A stretch of 25,303 bases of DNA from DATFXM01 sp035315885 (GTDB lineage: Bacteria; Acidobacteriota; Blastocatellia; UBA7656). The stretch spans positions 1-25,303 of the forward strand of contig DATFXM010000187.1 in the NCBI GenBank assembly GCA_035315885.1. Reading direction: 5' to 3'. Position 1 is the first letter of the stretch. The number at the start of each line of letters is the position of its first letter. The translations under genes were made by a program, and so were the position numbers. The notes below the pieces were generated by a model. The model made no database searches and was not told where the DNA came from. It saw only the letters and a list, made by a program, of their open reading frames with translations. Shown in pieces: positions 8,131 through 15,508 of this stretch.

Positions 8131-8892
8131 TTGAGCAACGTGTTCGAAGTCGCTGGTGATGTGAGCCTTTTCGGGCTGCGGGCTGTCACCTCCCTTTTTC
8201 GCCGACCAATCGAAGGCGATCAAATCCGGCAACAGCTCGCCGAGGTAGGTTCGAAATCTCTTCTACTGGTAATCGCAGCCGGCTTTGCGCTGGGAGCAGT
8301 TCTGACTTTGCATACGCGGAGCACCCTTGTGACCTTCGGGGCAACTGCGTGGATCCCCACTGTGCAGGCGTTGGCGTTCTTTCTTGAAATTGGTCCGCTC
8401 GTCACGGGCCTGCTTGTGGCCGGCCGCGTCGGTTCGGGCATCGGCGCTGTCTTGTCGAATATGAGGGCTACCGAACAGATAGATGCGATCGAGTCTCTTT
8501 CCATCGACTCATTCAAGTATCTTGTAGTTCCTCGAATCATTGCTTGTACGATAGCTCTGCCCATCCTGACGATCTTCCTCGATTTTTCTGGAGTTCTCGG
8601 AGGGTTCCTCGCGGAATATGCAGCATCCCGACTCTCCTTCCAAATGTACATTGCTCAATCGTTTGCTTCGTTCGAGTGGTCCAACTTCTACCCGCCGACC
8701 GTTAAGACAGCAGTCTTTGGATTCATCATTGGGACTGTTTCGGCGTTCCTGGGCTACACGACTAATGAAGGAGCGCGGGGTGTGGGCCGAGCGGCGACCA
8801 GAAGCGTAGTGATCTCGTCGTTGTTGATCATTGTGATCGATGTACTTTTGATCAAGTTGATCTTCTTCATCTTCCCGGAGAGTGCGATATGA
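8131..8892 (+). CDS. mlaE: MlaE/YrbE-family ABC transporter permease
   Basis: A 253-residue inner-membrane permease of the MCE lipid-transport type, close to the usual family length of about 260. Several helices are visible: SLLLVIAAGFALGAVLTLHT, ALAFFLEIGPLVTGLLVAGRVG, VVPRIIACTIALPILTIFLDF, and VFGFIIGTVSAFLGYTTNEGARGVG followed by VVISSLLIIVIDVLLIKLIFFIF. The segments GPLVTGLLVAGRVGSGIGAVL and EQIDAIESLSIDSFKYLVVPR are the family hallmarks. The start is taken as TTG 8131, with GGGAG about 8 bases upstream; GTG 8140 is an alternative. It overlaps the ATPase gene by four bases (ATGA), so translation is likely coupled. Together the three genes should move phospholipids or other lipids between inner and outer membranes. 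Confidence 0.93.
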   Translation: MSNVFEVAGDVSLFGLRAVTSLFRRPIEGDQIRQQLAEVGSKSLLLVIAAGFALGAVLTLHTRSTLVTFGATAWIPTVQALAFFLEIGPLVTGLLVAGRVGSGIGAVLSNMRATEQIDAIESLSIDSFKYLVVPRIIACTIALPILTIFLDFSGVLGGFLAEYAASRLSFQMYIAQSFASFEWSNFYPPTVKTAVFGFIIGTVSAFLGYTTNEGARGVGRAATRSVVISSLLIIVIDVLLIKLIFFIFPESAI

Positions 8893-9629
8893 CCACCGAG
8901 GCAGCTACAGCGGTTGCTTTCAAACATGTGTCGAAATCGTTTGGCGCGAAGCGCATCTTGCGTGATGTCTCGTTTGACGTTCCCGCGGGTGAAGCGCTTT
9001 GCATTCTTGGCCGCAGCGGGACCGGCAAGAGCGTCACTCTGAAGCTCATCATCTCGTTGTTGAAACCTGACAGCGGAGACATCTGGATCGAGCAGGAAGA
9101 AATCTGTGGTCTTAAGGAAACAGAAATCTCTCGAGTGCGTCGAAAGGTGGGTTTTCTGTTCCAGGATGCGGCGCTGTTTGATTCCCTGAACCTCTATGAC
9201 AATCTGGCGTTGCCTCTACTCAGATTGACCAACAAGACGCCAGATGAGGTGGACTTCGTGATTGACCGGGTCCTGAGCAGTGTTGGTCTGGAGGGTGATA
9301 AACGAAAGATGCCTTCGGAACTGTCAGGCGGAATGAGGAAGCGCGCCGGACTCGCCCGCGCTCTCGTCCTTGAACCAAAGATTTTGCTTGCCGATGAACC
9401 GAGCAGCGGACTGGACCGCATCACCGCCGCTGAGATCGACGAATTGTTGTTGAGACAAAAAGCTGAGCATAACACAACGTTGATAGTCGTCACGCACGAT
9501 GTGCGCGGAGCAAAGCGGGTCGGCGACCGCATCGCAGTCCTCGATCGCGGAGCGCTAATTGCGGATGGGACTGTGGACGAAATCGTGCACAGCGAGAATG
9601 AGATTGCACGCAACTTAATGTCGGAGTGA
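8889..9629 (+). CDS. mlaF: MlaF-type ABC transporter ATPase
   Basis: The 246-residue cytoplasmic ATPase powers the MCE lipid transporter. It shows Walker A GRSGTGKS (41-48), a Q-loop in FLFQDAALFDSL, signature LSGGMRKRAGLARAL (from 145), Walker B ILLADE (165-170), D-loop SSGLD and the switch histidine in VVTHD. The GGMRKR signature variant and FQDAALFDSLNLYDN are characteristic of the MlaF subfamily rather than of ordinary importers. The start ATG overlaps the permease stop, and the end overlaps or closely abuts the MCE gene, indicating one transcript. Confidence 0.95.
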   Translation: MTTEAATAVAFKHVSKSFGAKRILRDVSFDVPAGEALCILGRSGTGKSVTLKLIISLLKPDSGDIWIEQEEICGLKETEISRVRRKVGFLFQDAALFDSLNLYDNLALPLLRLTNKTPDEVDFVIDRVLSSVGLEGDKRKMPSELSGGMRKRAGLARALVLEPKILLADEPSSGLDRITAAEIDELLLRQKAEHNTTLIVVTHDVRGAKRVGDRIAVLDRGALIADGTVDEIVHSENEIARNLMSE

Positions 9630-9634
9630 ACGCT

Positions 9635-11092
9635 ATGGAGACTCGAAAAGTAAGCATAGGTATTTTCGTCATTGGCGGACTTCTGCTGTTTGGCATCGGG
9701 ATGTTCCTGATCGGAGACCGGCATCAGGCATTCGCCCGCCATGTCGAATACTACTCAGAGTTCGTAAACCTGAATGGTATTGCTAAAGGCGCCAAGGTTC
9801 GCGTGGCTGGAATGGAAGCCGGGCAGGTCCTTTCGATTGACGTGCCGGATTCTCCTGCATCGCGTTTCCGCGTCAAATGGAGAATCAACGAAAAGCTGCG
9901 CGGGATCATCCGCACGGACTCGGTCGTGTTCATCGGCACTGAAGGCATTGTAGGTGGCACCTACTTGTCGGTGCGACCTGGCAGCGCTGGGGCGGCGGAA
10001 GCGGCCGCGCTTTCAACTATACCGAGCACCGAGCCGACGGAGCTTTCAGACGTTGTTGCGCGTGGCGCCGGACTACTAGACGAGGCCCAGGGACTACTGA
10101 GAACACTGGGCCCGAAGCTCGGCACTGCGTTAGATACGATTACCGCGACGGTGGACAATGTGAATGGTGTGGTGGCGGGCCTGAAGCAGGGCCGTGGCAC
10201 CGTGGGAATGCTGCTCACCGATCAAACTCTGGCGAACCAACTTCGCAACAGCCTCTCCACCTCGGCGTCGAACTTGCAGGACGTCATGGCAGGTTTGAAG
10301 GAGGGCCGTGGCGTTGCGGGCATGCTGCTAACGGACGAAGCGCTGGCAGGCCAGGTTCGTGACGTCGTCAAGAACGTGAACCAGGCATCAGCCGACATAA
10401 GCCACGCGTCCGGCCAGGCCGATGCGATGGTATCGGATTTTAGCTCGCGACAGTTGGCTCAAAAGGCCACTCAGTTGATCGACAGCTTGAACGACAGTGC
10501 GCGGCAGGTCAATCAACTCATTGCCGATATTACAAAGACCGACGAACAGGGCGTCAGCACCGCGTCGAACGTCAGAGAAACGCTGGAAAGCGCCAATACC
10601 GCGGCGGCAAATCTGGCCGACGCCACCGAAGCGCTCAAGCATAATTTCTTAACGCGAGGCTTCTTCAAGAAGCGAGGCTATTACACTCTGGCCGACCTTT
10701 CGCCTGAGAAGTATCGCCGCGATCACGCGTTCACCAACCCGGCAAACGGTCGAGCGTGGCTATCGGGATCTGAGCTGTTCCAACGTGGCGCGAACGGAGA
10801 AGAAGAACTATCGGCCAAAGGAAAGGCACTCTTGAATAACACTATCGGATCGTACGGTGATTCAATAATCGAGGCTCCGATTGTCATCGAGGGATATTCG
10901 AACGGTAACGCACCCGCGGATCAGCTTCGATTGTCTCGCAGCCGTGCAATAATGGTCCGGCATTACCTGCAGCAGCGCTTCCAGATGGATACAAAGAATC
11001 TGGGAGTAGTGCCGATGAAGAACTCTCCGCCGAATGGTTTCGACCGCTCAACCTGGGATGGGATTTGTCTTGTGGTAATAAGGAAGAGTTAG
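9635..11092 (+). CDS. mlaD: MlaD-type MCE lipid-binding protein with C-terminal OmpA-like domain
   Basis: A 485-residue protein with one N-terminal membrane anchor (about 8-27, IGIFVIGGLLLFGIGMFLIG). An MCE domain covers about 36-112 (YYSEFVNLNGIAKGAKVRVAG, DSVVFIGTEGIVGGTYLSV). Two adjacent 38-residue repeats follow near 178-253, each containing GLK-GRG--GMLLTD, then a helical region rich in Ala, Asn and Ser. The last 100 residues resemble an OmpA-like peptidoglycan-associating fold (IVIEGYSNG, QLRLSRSRAIMVRHYLQQRF). MCE proteins form hexameric rings that pass lipids across the periplasm. The OmpA-like tail is unusual and could tie the ring to the cell wall (inference). ATG 9635 is preferred because GGAG lies 8 bases upstream; GTG 9626 overlapping the ATPase stop is the alternative. 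A strong terminator follows. Confidence 0.9.
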   Translation: METRKVSIGIFVIGGLLLFGIGMFLIGDRHQAFARHVEYYSEFVNLNGIAKGAKVRVAGMEAGQVLSIDVPDSPASRFRVKWRINEKLRGIIRTDSVVFIGTEGIVGGTYLSVRPGSAGAAEAAALSTIPSTEPTELSDVVARGAGLLDEAQGLLRTLGPKLGTALDTITATVDNVNGVVAGLKQGRGTVGMLLTDQTLANQLRNSLSTSASNLQDVMAGLKEGRGVAGMLLTDEALAGQVRDVVKNVNQASADISHASGQADAMVSDFSSRQLAQKATQLIDSLNDSARQVNQLIADITKTDEQGVSTASNVRETLESANTAAANLADATEALKHNFLTRGFFKKRGYYTLADLSPEKYRRDHAFTNPANGRAWLSGSELFQRGANGEEELSAKGKALLNNTIGSYGDSIIEAPIVIEGYSNGNAPADQLRLSRSRAIMVRHYLQQRFQMDTKNLGVVPMKNSPPNGFDRSTWDGICLVVIRKS

Positions 11093-11122
11093 GCCTCCTC
11101 CGGAAGATGGACACTACAATTT

Positions 11123-11156
11123 GCTCGGGAGGGTTTCCTCCCGAGCATATTTTTTT
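11123..11156 (+). terminator. Intrinsic terminator of the MCE operon
   Basis: GCTCGGGAGG (11123-11132), a GTTT loop and CCTCCCGAGC (11137-11146) form a perfect 10-bp GC-rich stem. An A-T-A and then a run of seven Ts follow. It lies 30 bp after the stop codon of the MCE gene. Confidence 0.93.
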
Positions 11157-11210
11157 GATACGGTGTTCCTCGATTGCTCCGCACAGACCAGTTCGTAGAG
11201 GGATCGTGAA

Positions 11211-12053
11211 GTGAGGTATCACGAATACAACCCGCACGAAATCCTGAGGGACTCGGTCAAGTGCTTTTGGATCCACGAAGGTGATTATTCGACCGAGGCC
11301 ACGCAGGACATCACTCCTGATGGTTGTGTGGAACTGATATTCAACTTCGGCGATCCGTACTTGTTGCGGACTACAACGCCTCCTACTGCGCTGCCGGTGG
11401 CCATAATCGTCGGGTTCCAAAACAAGACCATCCCGCTGCTGATAAATGGCACCGTGAGGGTTGTCGCGGCACGCTTGTTCGCGTGGGGTGCGATGGCGTT
11501 GCTTCAGGAGAACGTCGCAACGCTAACAAATTCTATGACGGCTCTTTGTCCGGATTGGAATGCTCTTGTACAACGGCTGAAATCACTCGTCACGCAAGGA
11601 CAGTACGAGCAGGCCGCGACGGCGTTGGAAGAGTTTCTGGTTCAGCAGGCCCTGGTACGCACATATGATTTGAAGTTCATCCAAACCGCGGCGAAGTTAC
11701 TGGACAGGACCAAGGGTCAATATCGGATCTCGGAGTTGGCCGACTACTGCCAGGTGTCCCTCCGGCAACTTCAACGTGGATTTCAGCAGGTCATTGGCAC
11801 CTCCCCGAAGACCTTCGCTCGCACTCTCAGATTCCAGGAAGCCCAAAGGCGACTGATGTTCGATCCTGATGCCGATCTAACTGACTTGGCTTACGAGTGC
11901 GGATATTTCGACCAGGCGCACTTCAACAAGGACTTCAAGGCGATCACCGGCAAAACTCCTTCCGAATACGCCGGACAAATGCGGGACCTGCAAGAGATCT
12001 GGAAAAGCGAAGACGTCGTGTTTTTACAATCGTCGTCAGAGCCGGACGTGTGA
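11211..12053 (+). CDS. AraC-family transcriptional regulator
   Basis: A 280-residue regulator starting at GTG 11211, with AGAGGGA seven bases upstream. The N-terminal part (about 1-150; WIHEGDYSTEATQDITPDGC, ELIFNFGDPY) resembles the cupin-like effector domain found in many AraC proteins annotated with DUF6597. The C-terminal part, about 172-255, holds two helix-turn-helix motifs: ISELADYCQVSLRQLQRGFQ, then LTDLAYECGYFDQAHFNKDF with the signature KAITGKTPSEY. It binds DNA. The ligand and targets are not evident, but the co-oriented VOC gene 137 bp downstream is a plausible target or operon partner (inference). Confidence 0.92.
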   Translation: MRYHEYNPHEILRDSVKCFWIHEGDYSTEATQDITPDGCVELIFNFGDPYLLRTTTPPTALPVAIIVGFQNKTIPLLINGTVRVVAARLFAWGAMALLQENVATLTNSMTALCPDWNALVQRLKSLVTQGQYEQAATALEEFLVQQALVRTYDLKFIQTAAKLLDRTKGQYRISELADYCQVSLRQLQRGFQQVIGTSPKTFARTLRFQEAQRRLMFDPDADLTDLAYECGYFDQAHFNKDFKAITGKTPSEYAGQMRDLQEIWKSEDVVFLQSSSEPDV

Positions 12054-12190
12054 GAATGCCTCGGTTGGCAGAGGTCGGCGAGCCAATCGATAACGGGCCC
12101 AGCGCTGGCATCCCGCTCAAACGGTTTGAGAACGGGTCATACGTCAGGGCAAGGGACTCATTCTTCAACATCCGTACCAGGAGAATTGAT

Positions 12191-12577
12191 ATGAAGCGAA
12201 TATCTTTGCTGGCTGTTTATGTAAAGGACTACGATGCGGCGATTGAGTTTTACACACGCAAGCTGGGTTTCTTATTGGCCGAGGATGTGCCCTTTGGACC
12301 GAAGCGATGGGTCACGGTTCGGCTGCCGGAGGATGACCTTCTGACGATCGCTCTCAATCTGGCTGAAACCGACGAAGATCGAGCCTTGGTGGGCAAGCAG
12401 GGAGGGTCGCAACCCTTCTTTGGGATCGTGACCGATGACTGTGTAGCTGACTATCGCCGGATGAAGGATGCCGGTGTTACTTTCCACGGCGAACCGCAAG
12501 TCCAGCCGTGGGGTACCGGAGTAACACTCGAGGATCTGTATGGCAACAAGATCTACTTGAATCAGGAGCCGGCGTAG
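12191..12577 (+). CDS. VOC-family (glyoxalase/bleomycin-resistance fold) protein
   Basis: A 128-residue protein starting at ATG 12191, with AGGAG 7 bases upstream; the longer reading frame overlapping the AraC gene is not used. It shows the two beta-alpha-beta-beta-beta modules of the vicinal-oxygen-chelate fold: YVKDYDAAIEFYTRKLGF at the start, and FFGIVTDDCVADYRRMKDAGV with LEDLYGNKIYLNQ at the end. Positions where metal-dependent members carry His and Glu are Val and Gln here, so a metal-free binding role, as in PhnB-like or drug-sequestering relatives, is possible. No substrate can be named. Confidence 0.88.
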   Translation: MKRISLLAVYVKDYDAAIEFYTRKLGFLLAEDVPFGPKRWVTVRLPEDDLLTIALNLAETDEDRALVGKQGGSQPFFGIVTDDCVADYRRMKDAGVTFHGEPQVQPWGTGVTLEDLYGNKIYLNQEPA

Positions 12578-13004
12578 GGTGAGTTGTGAGTTGTGAGTTC
12601 TGAGTTCTGAGTTCTGAGTGCGGAAAACGAACTGCTGAAGGTGCCTGCTGCCTCGAAACTCAGAACTGAAGTTTTGAGTTCTGATGTGTCCGGTAAGGGT
12701 TTTCAACCCCGAAGGGGTTGGAAAAGGCGCGCAACTAACCAAATCCATGAACCCTTCTGCCCTTCGGGGTTGGATTCTTTAGACGACTAGACCCAGGGTA
12801 GCCGCGGACGGCAACCCTGGGCTGGCTTCTGCAACCCCTTCGGGGTTGAAGCTCATAACTCAGCACTGAGAACCCTTCTCGAACGATTACGGCGAGCGCT
12901 GCCTCCGTGCTGAACTCTAGAGTTAACACGGCCTCGACATACTTTTACTTGCGGTTGACACTTTTTGACAAATGCCAGTGTATTCTTTCTCTGGCGCAGG
13001 TCAG
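12578..13004. repeat. Intergenic repeat island: heptamer tract and CAACCCC-GGGGTTG palindromes
   Basis: Immediately after the VOC gene, 12581-12622 is a tandem heptamer run (GAGTTGT twice, GAGTTCT three times, then GAGTGCG). A related, partly inverted tract lies at 12654-12685 (AACTCAG, AACTGAA, GTTTTGA, GTTCTGA). Then come the palindrome CAACCCCGAAGGGGTTG at 12704-12720 and a half copy near 12759-12771. A long hairpin CCCAGGGTAGCCG...CGGCAACCCTGGG occupies 12792-12821, and CAACCCCTTCGGGGTTG lies at 12832-12848. The 12786-12848 portion recurs inverted at 25190-25246. No gene is seen. Confidence 0.85.
12955..12986 (+). promoter_or_regulatory. Tentative promoter of the kinase/regulator/phosphatase operon
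   Basis: A consensus -35 TTGACA lies at 12955-12960, with a second TTGACA at 12965-12970. The best nearby -10-like boxes are poorly placed: GTGTAT at 17-bp spacing, or TATTCT at 12981-12986 at 20-bp spacing. If real, transcription would begin after the ATG at 12972, supporting the start at 13038. Confidence 0.25.
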
Positions 13005-13039
13005 TCTGAAATCGGAAGTCGCAGGTCGGAGGTCGAGAT
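13005..13039 (+). repeat. Heptamer tandem repeat that forms the kinase ribosome-binding site
   Basis: Five successive 7-mers run TCTGAAA, TCGGAAG, TCGCAGG, TCGGAGG, TCGAGAT. The fourth and fifth create GGAGGTCGAGATG, that is, a full Shine-Dalgarno GGAGGT and the first two bases of the start codon of the downstream kinase. Confidence 0.7.
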
Positions 13040-14750
13040 GAACGCCAAGATGAAACGCTTTTGTGGCAGCAGCAAACGCTTCAGGCTGATGCTCACGCTC
13101 GAGCTGGCGGTGATGCTGCCGGCAGCAGCGCTCATATACGTCAACTTCGCCCACGTGAAGTCCATCAAACGCGCCAAGAAGGTAGAAGCAAGCATCCATC
13201 GCGACTTCCAGTCCACGCTCGCCGCCTCCGAGACGCACATCAACGATAAGGTCTACGACATGGCGCGGGATATAAGAGACCTTTTTCCTTCGCCCGACAG
13301 CGACGAAGACGAAAAAGCAAAGAAACTCGACATTATCTTGTCACAGCGTCCCTGGCTGACCCATGTCTTCCTTTTTGAGGCCAACAAGGACAACATCCTC
13401 CGCTCGCAACCGCTCCTGTTGTGCGACAAATATGTGCGCGAAGAGCACGACAAAATGACCAGCTTTTTTGGTGGGTGGTTCGGGGTGGAAGGCAAGATGC
13501 TCTGCGAGCAGATTCACAGAAAAGCTCGTCCGTTCATGTACTACACCGATCAAACCAAGCGGGCTGACGGTGAAGTCTGGGCAACGACTGCATTCTTCGT
13601 TCTGCCGCAAGTCCCAAGAGGCAGGGTCGTGCTCGGTGGCGCTTGTTTCGATCCCGAGTACCTGAAGCAAACTTTCTTTCCGGAAGTCCTCGAAGAGCTC
13701 ATGGGCCAGAGGTTGACTGATGAAAGCGCTTATCAAGTCGCCCTGGGTGTATTCCCCACGCCTGACGACGGACAGTCTGCCGAAAAGCTGCTTGCGTCTT
13801 CAACCGGATGGGGAGATGGAAAGCCCGAGGTTCTGCGCAACCTGGACGAGGTTTTTCGCGGCCTGAGTCTTGGCATCAAGTTTCAGGGGACAAGCGCCGA
13901 TGCAATCGCCAGCCGCTTTTTCCAACAAAGTATTTTGATTCTGGGTGGGCTTTCGTTGCTGATGATCGGGGGTCTCATCCTGACCTACCGCAGCGTCAGT
14001 AAGGAAATGTCCCTTGCGCGTCTCAAGTCGGATTTTGTTTCAAATGTGTCGCACGAGCTTCGGACACCTCTATCGCTGATCCAGTTGTATGCGGAGACGC
14101 TCGAGCTGGGGCGCATCACTACGCCGGAAAAGAAAGAGGAGTACTACCGAACCATTCGCAAAGAAAGTGAGCGGCTTGGCAAACTCATCACCAACATACT
14201 CGATTTCTCGCGCATTGAGGCTGGGCGCAAGGAGTACGACTTGCGGGAGACTGACATCGCAGAACTGGTGCGCAATACCCTGGACACGTATCGCTATCAA
14301 ATCGAGAAGAGTGGATTCGAGTTTGAAATGAGTATCGAATCTAATATCCCGGAAATGCCGCTGGATCGCGAAGCAATAGCGCGCGCCCTTCTGAATCTTG
14401 TCAACAATGCGCTGAAATACTCGGCCGACGAAAAATTCCTGCTCGTAAAACTGTATCGAACGAACGGCACTGTGAAGATTGAAGTAGTAGATCGAGGAAT
14501 CGGCATCCCTCGTCGCGAGCAAACGAAGATCTTCGAGAAGTTCTATCGCACTTCGGATCCGCTGGTGCACAACACCAAGGGGAGTGGCCTGGGGCTATCC
14601 CTGGTTCGTCACATCACGCACGCGCACGGGGGCGAAGTCGAGGTAGAAAGCACACCGGGTAAAGGCAGCAAATTCACTTTGTCGCTGCCGCTGAACGCCA
14701 TAGTCCCCCAAGAGAATAATCGCCTGGCATCCGGGGCGGCCGCTTCTTGA
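13038..14750 (+). CDS. Sensor histidine kinase (HisKA / HATPase_c), OmpR-type partner
   Basis: With the start at ATG 13038 (GGAGGT four bases upstream) the protein has 570 residues; ATG 12972 would add 22 residues but lacks a ribosome site. A membrane helix near 16-36 and a second near 295-318 flank a periplasmic or external sensor region of about 260 residues that I do not recognise. No HAMP linker is evident; the second helix leads almost directly into HisKA with H-box SDFVSNVSHELRTPLSL (phospho-His 339). The ATPase domain has N-box LLNLVNNALKYS (about 451-462), D485 in DRGIGI, FEKFYR and GSGLGL (515-520). It should phosphorylate the regulator encoded 64 bp downstream. The signal is unknown. 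Confidence 0.93.
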   Translation: MNAKMKRFCGSSKRFRLMLTLELAVMLPAAALIYVNFAHVKSIKRAKKVEASIHRDFQSTLAASETHINDKVYDMARDIRDLFPSPDSDEDEKAKKLDIILSQRPWLTHVFLFEANKDNILRSQPLLLCDKYVREEHDKMTSFFGGWFGVEGKMLCEQIHRKARPFMYYTDQTKRADGEVWATTAFFVLPQVPRGRVVLGGACFDPEYLKQTFFPEVLEELMGQRLTDESAYQVALGVFPTPDDGQSAEKLLASSTGWGDGKPEVLRNLDEVFRGLSLGIKFQGTSADAIASRFFQQSILILGGLSLLMIGGLILTYRSVSKEMSLARLKSDFVSNVSHELRTPLSLIQLYAETLELGRITTPEKKEEYYRTIRKESERLGKLITNILDFSRIEAGRKEYDLRETDIAELVRNTLDTYRYQIEKSGFEFEMSIESNIPEMPLDREAIARALLNLVNNALKYSADEKFLLVKLYRTNGTVKIEVVDRGIGIPRREQTKIFEKFYRTSDPLVHNTKGSGLGLSLVRHITHAHGGEVEVESTPGKGSKFTLSLPLNAIVPQENNRLASGAAAS

Positions 14751-14814
14751 AGTATCAACCGCGAGCCAGACAAGCCGAGGGCCTTTCGCGCAGACACCCA
14801 GAGGGAAAGGAAGA

Positions 14815-15498
14815 ATGAAAACGAGAATTCTGATCGTCGAGGACGAGCCAGCCATGGTCGCTGGACTGCGCGATAACTTTGAATACGAGGGCTACGATGT
14901 AATCAGCGCACCAGACGGCCCCGCGGGACTCGAGCGCGCGCTGGCTGATCATCCGGATCTGGTCGTGCTGGACGTAATGATGCCGCGGATGAGCGGGCTG
15001 GATGTTTGCAAACAGCTCAAGGCGAAGCGGCCCGGCCTACCAATCATCATGCTCACCGCACGCGGACAGGAAATCGACAAAGTCGTAGGCCTGGAACTGG
15101 GCGCCGACGATTATGTCACCAAGCCCTTCTCTATTCGCGAGCTGATGGCGCGCGTGAAAGCGGTGCTGCGACGCGCATCGCCGGCGATTTCGACGCCGGA
15201 GATTTATCGCTTTGGAGATGTCGAAGTCAATATTCGCCGCAACGAGGTCAGGCGCGCCGGCGAGCCAGTAGAGTTGTCCGGCAAGGAATTCGCACTGCTT
15301 GCCTATTTTGTCGCGCACCCCGCGGAAATACTGAGCCGCGATCGATTGCTTGATGCGGTGTGGGGCTACGAAAACTATCCCAACACCCGTACCGTAGACA
15401 CTCACATACTTCACCTCAGACAAAAGCTGGAGCCAAACCCCGAAGAACCCCGGCTTTTTCTAACCGTGCACGGCAGCGGATACAAGTTCGTTGGATGA
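14815..15498 (+). CDS. OmpR-family response regulator
   Basis: A 227-residue two-domain regulator. The receiver has acidic residues E9, D10 and E11, phosphoacceptor D53 in VVLDVMMP, T81 in MLTAR and K103 in YVTKPF, all intact. A winged-helix DNA-binding domain fills about 130-225 (ELSGKEFALLAYFVAHP, RTVDTHILHLRQKL, GSGYKFVG). Start ATG 14815 has AAGGA 5 bases upstream. It is the cognate partner of the kinase upstream. The phosphatase gene begins 10 bp after its stop, with its ribosome site overlapping the end of this gene. Confidence 0.96.
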   Translation: MKTRILIVEDEPAMVAGLRDNFEYEGYDVISAPDGPAGLERALADHPDLVVLDVMMPRMSGLDVCKQLKAKRPGLPIIMLTARGQEIDKVVGLELGADDYVTKPFSIRELMARVKAVLRRASPAISTPEIYRFGDVEVNIRRNEVRRAGEPVELSGKEFALLAYFVAHPAEILSRDRLLDAVWGYENYPNTRTVDTHILHLRQKLEPNPEEPRLFLTVHGSGYKFVG

Positions 15499-15508
15499 GG
15501 TTGATCTG

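Noticed and set aside
11897..12190. Upstream extension of the VOC protein overlapping the AraC gene
   Set aside because: The extension reads the AraC C-terminus in another frame; the ATG at 12191 has AGGAG and begins exactly where the VOC fold begins.
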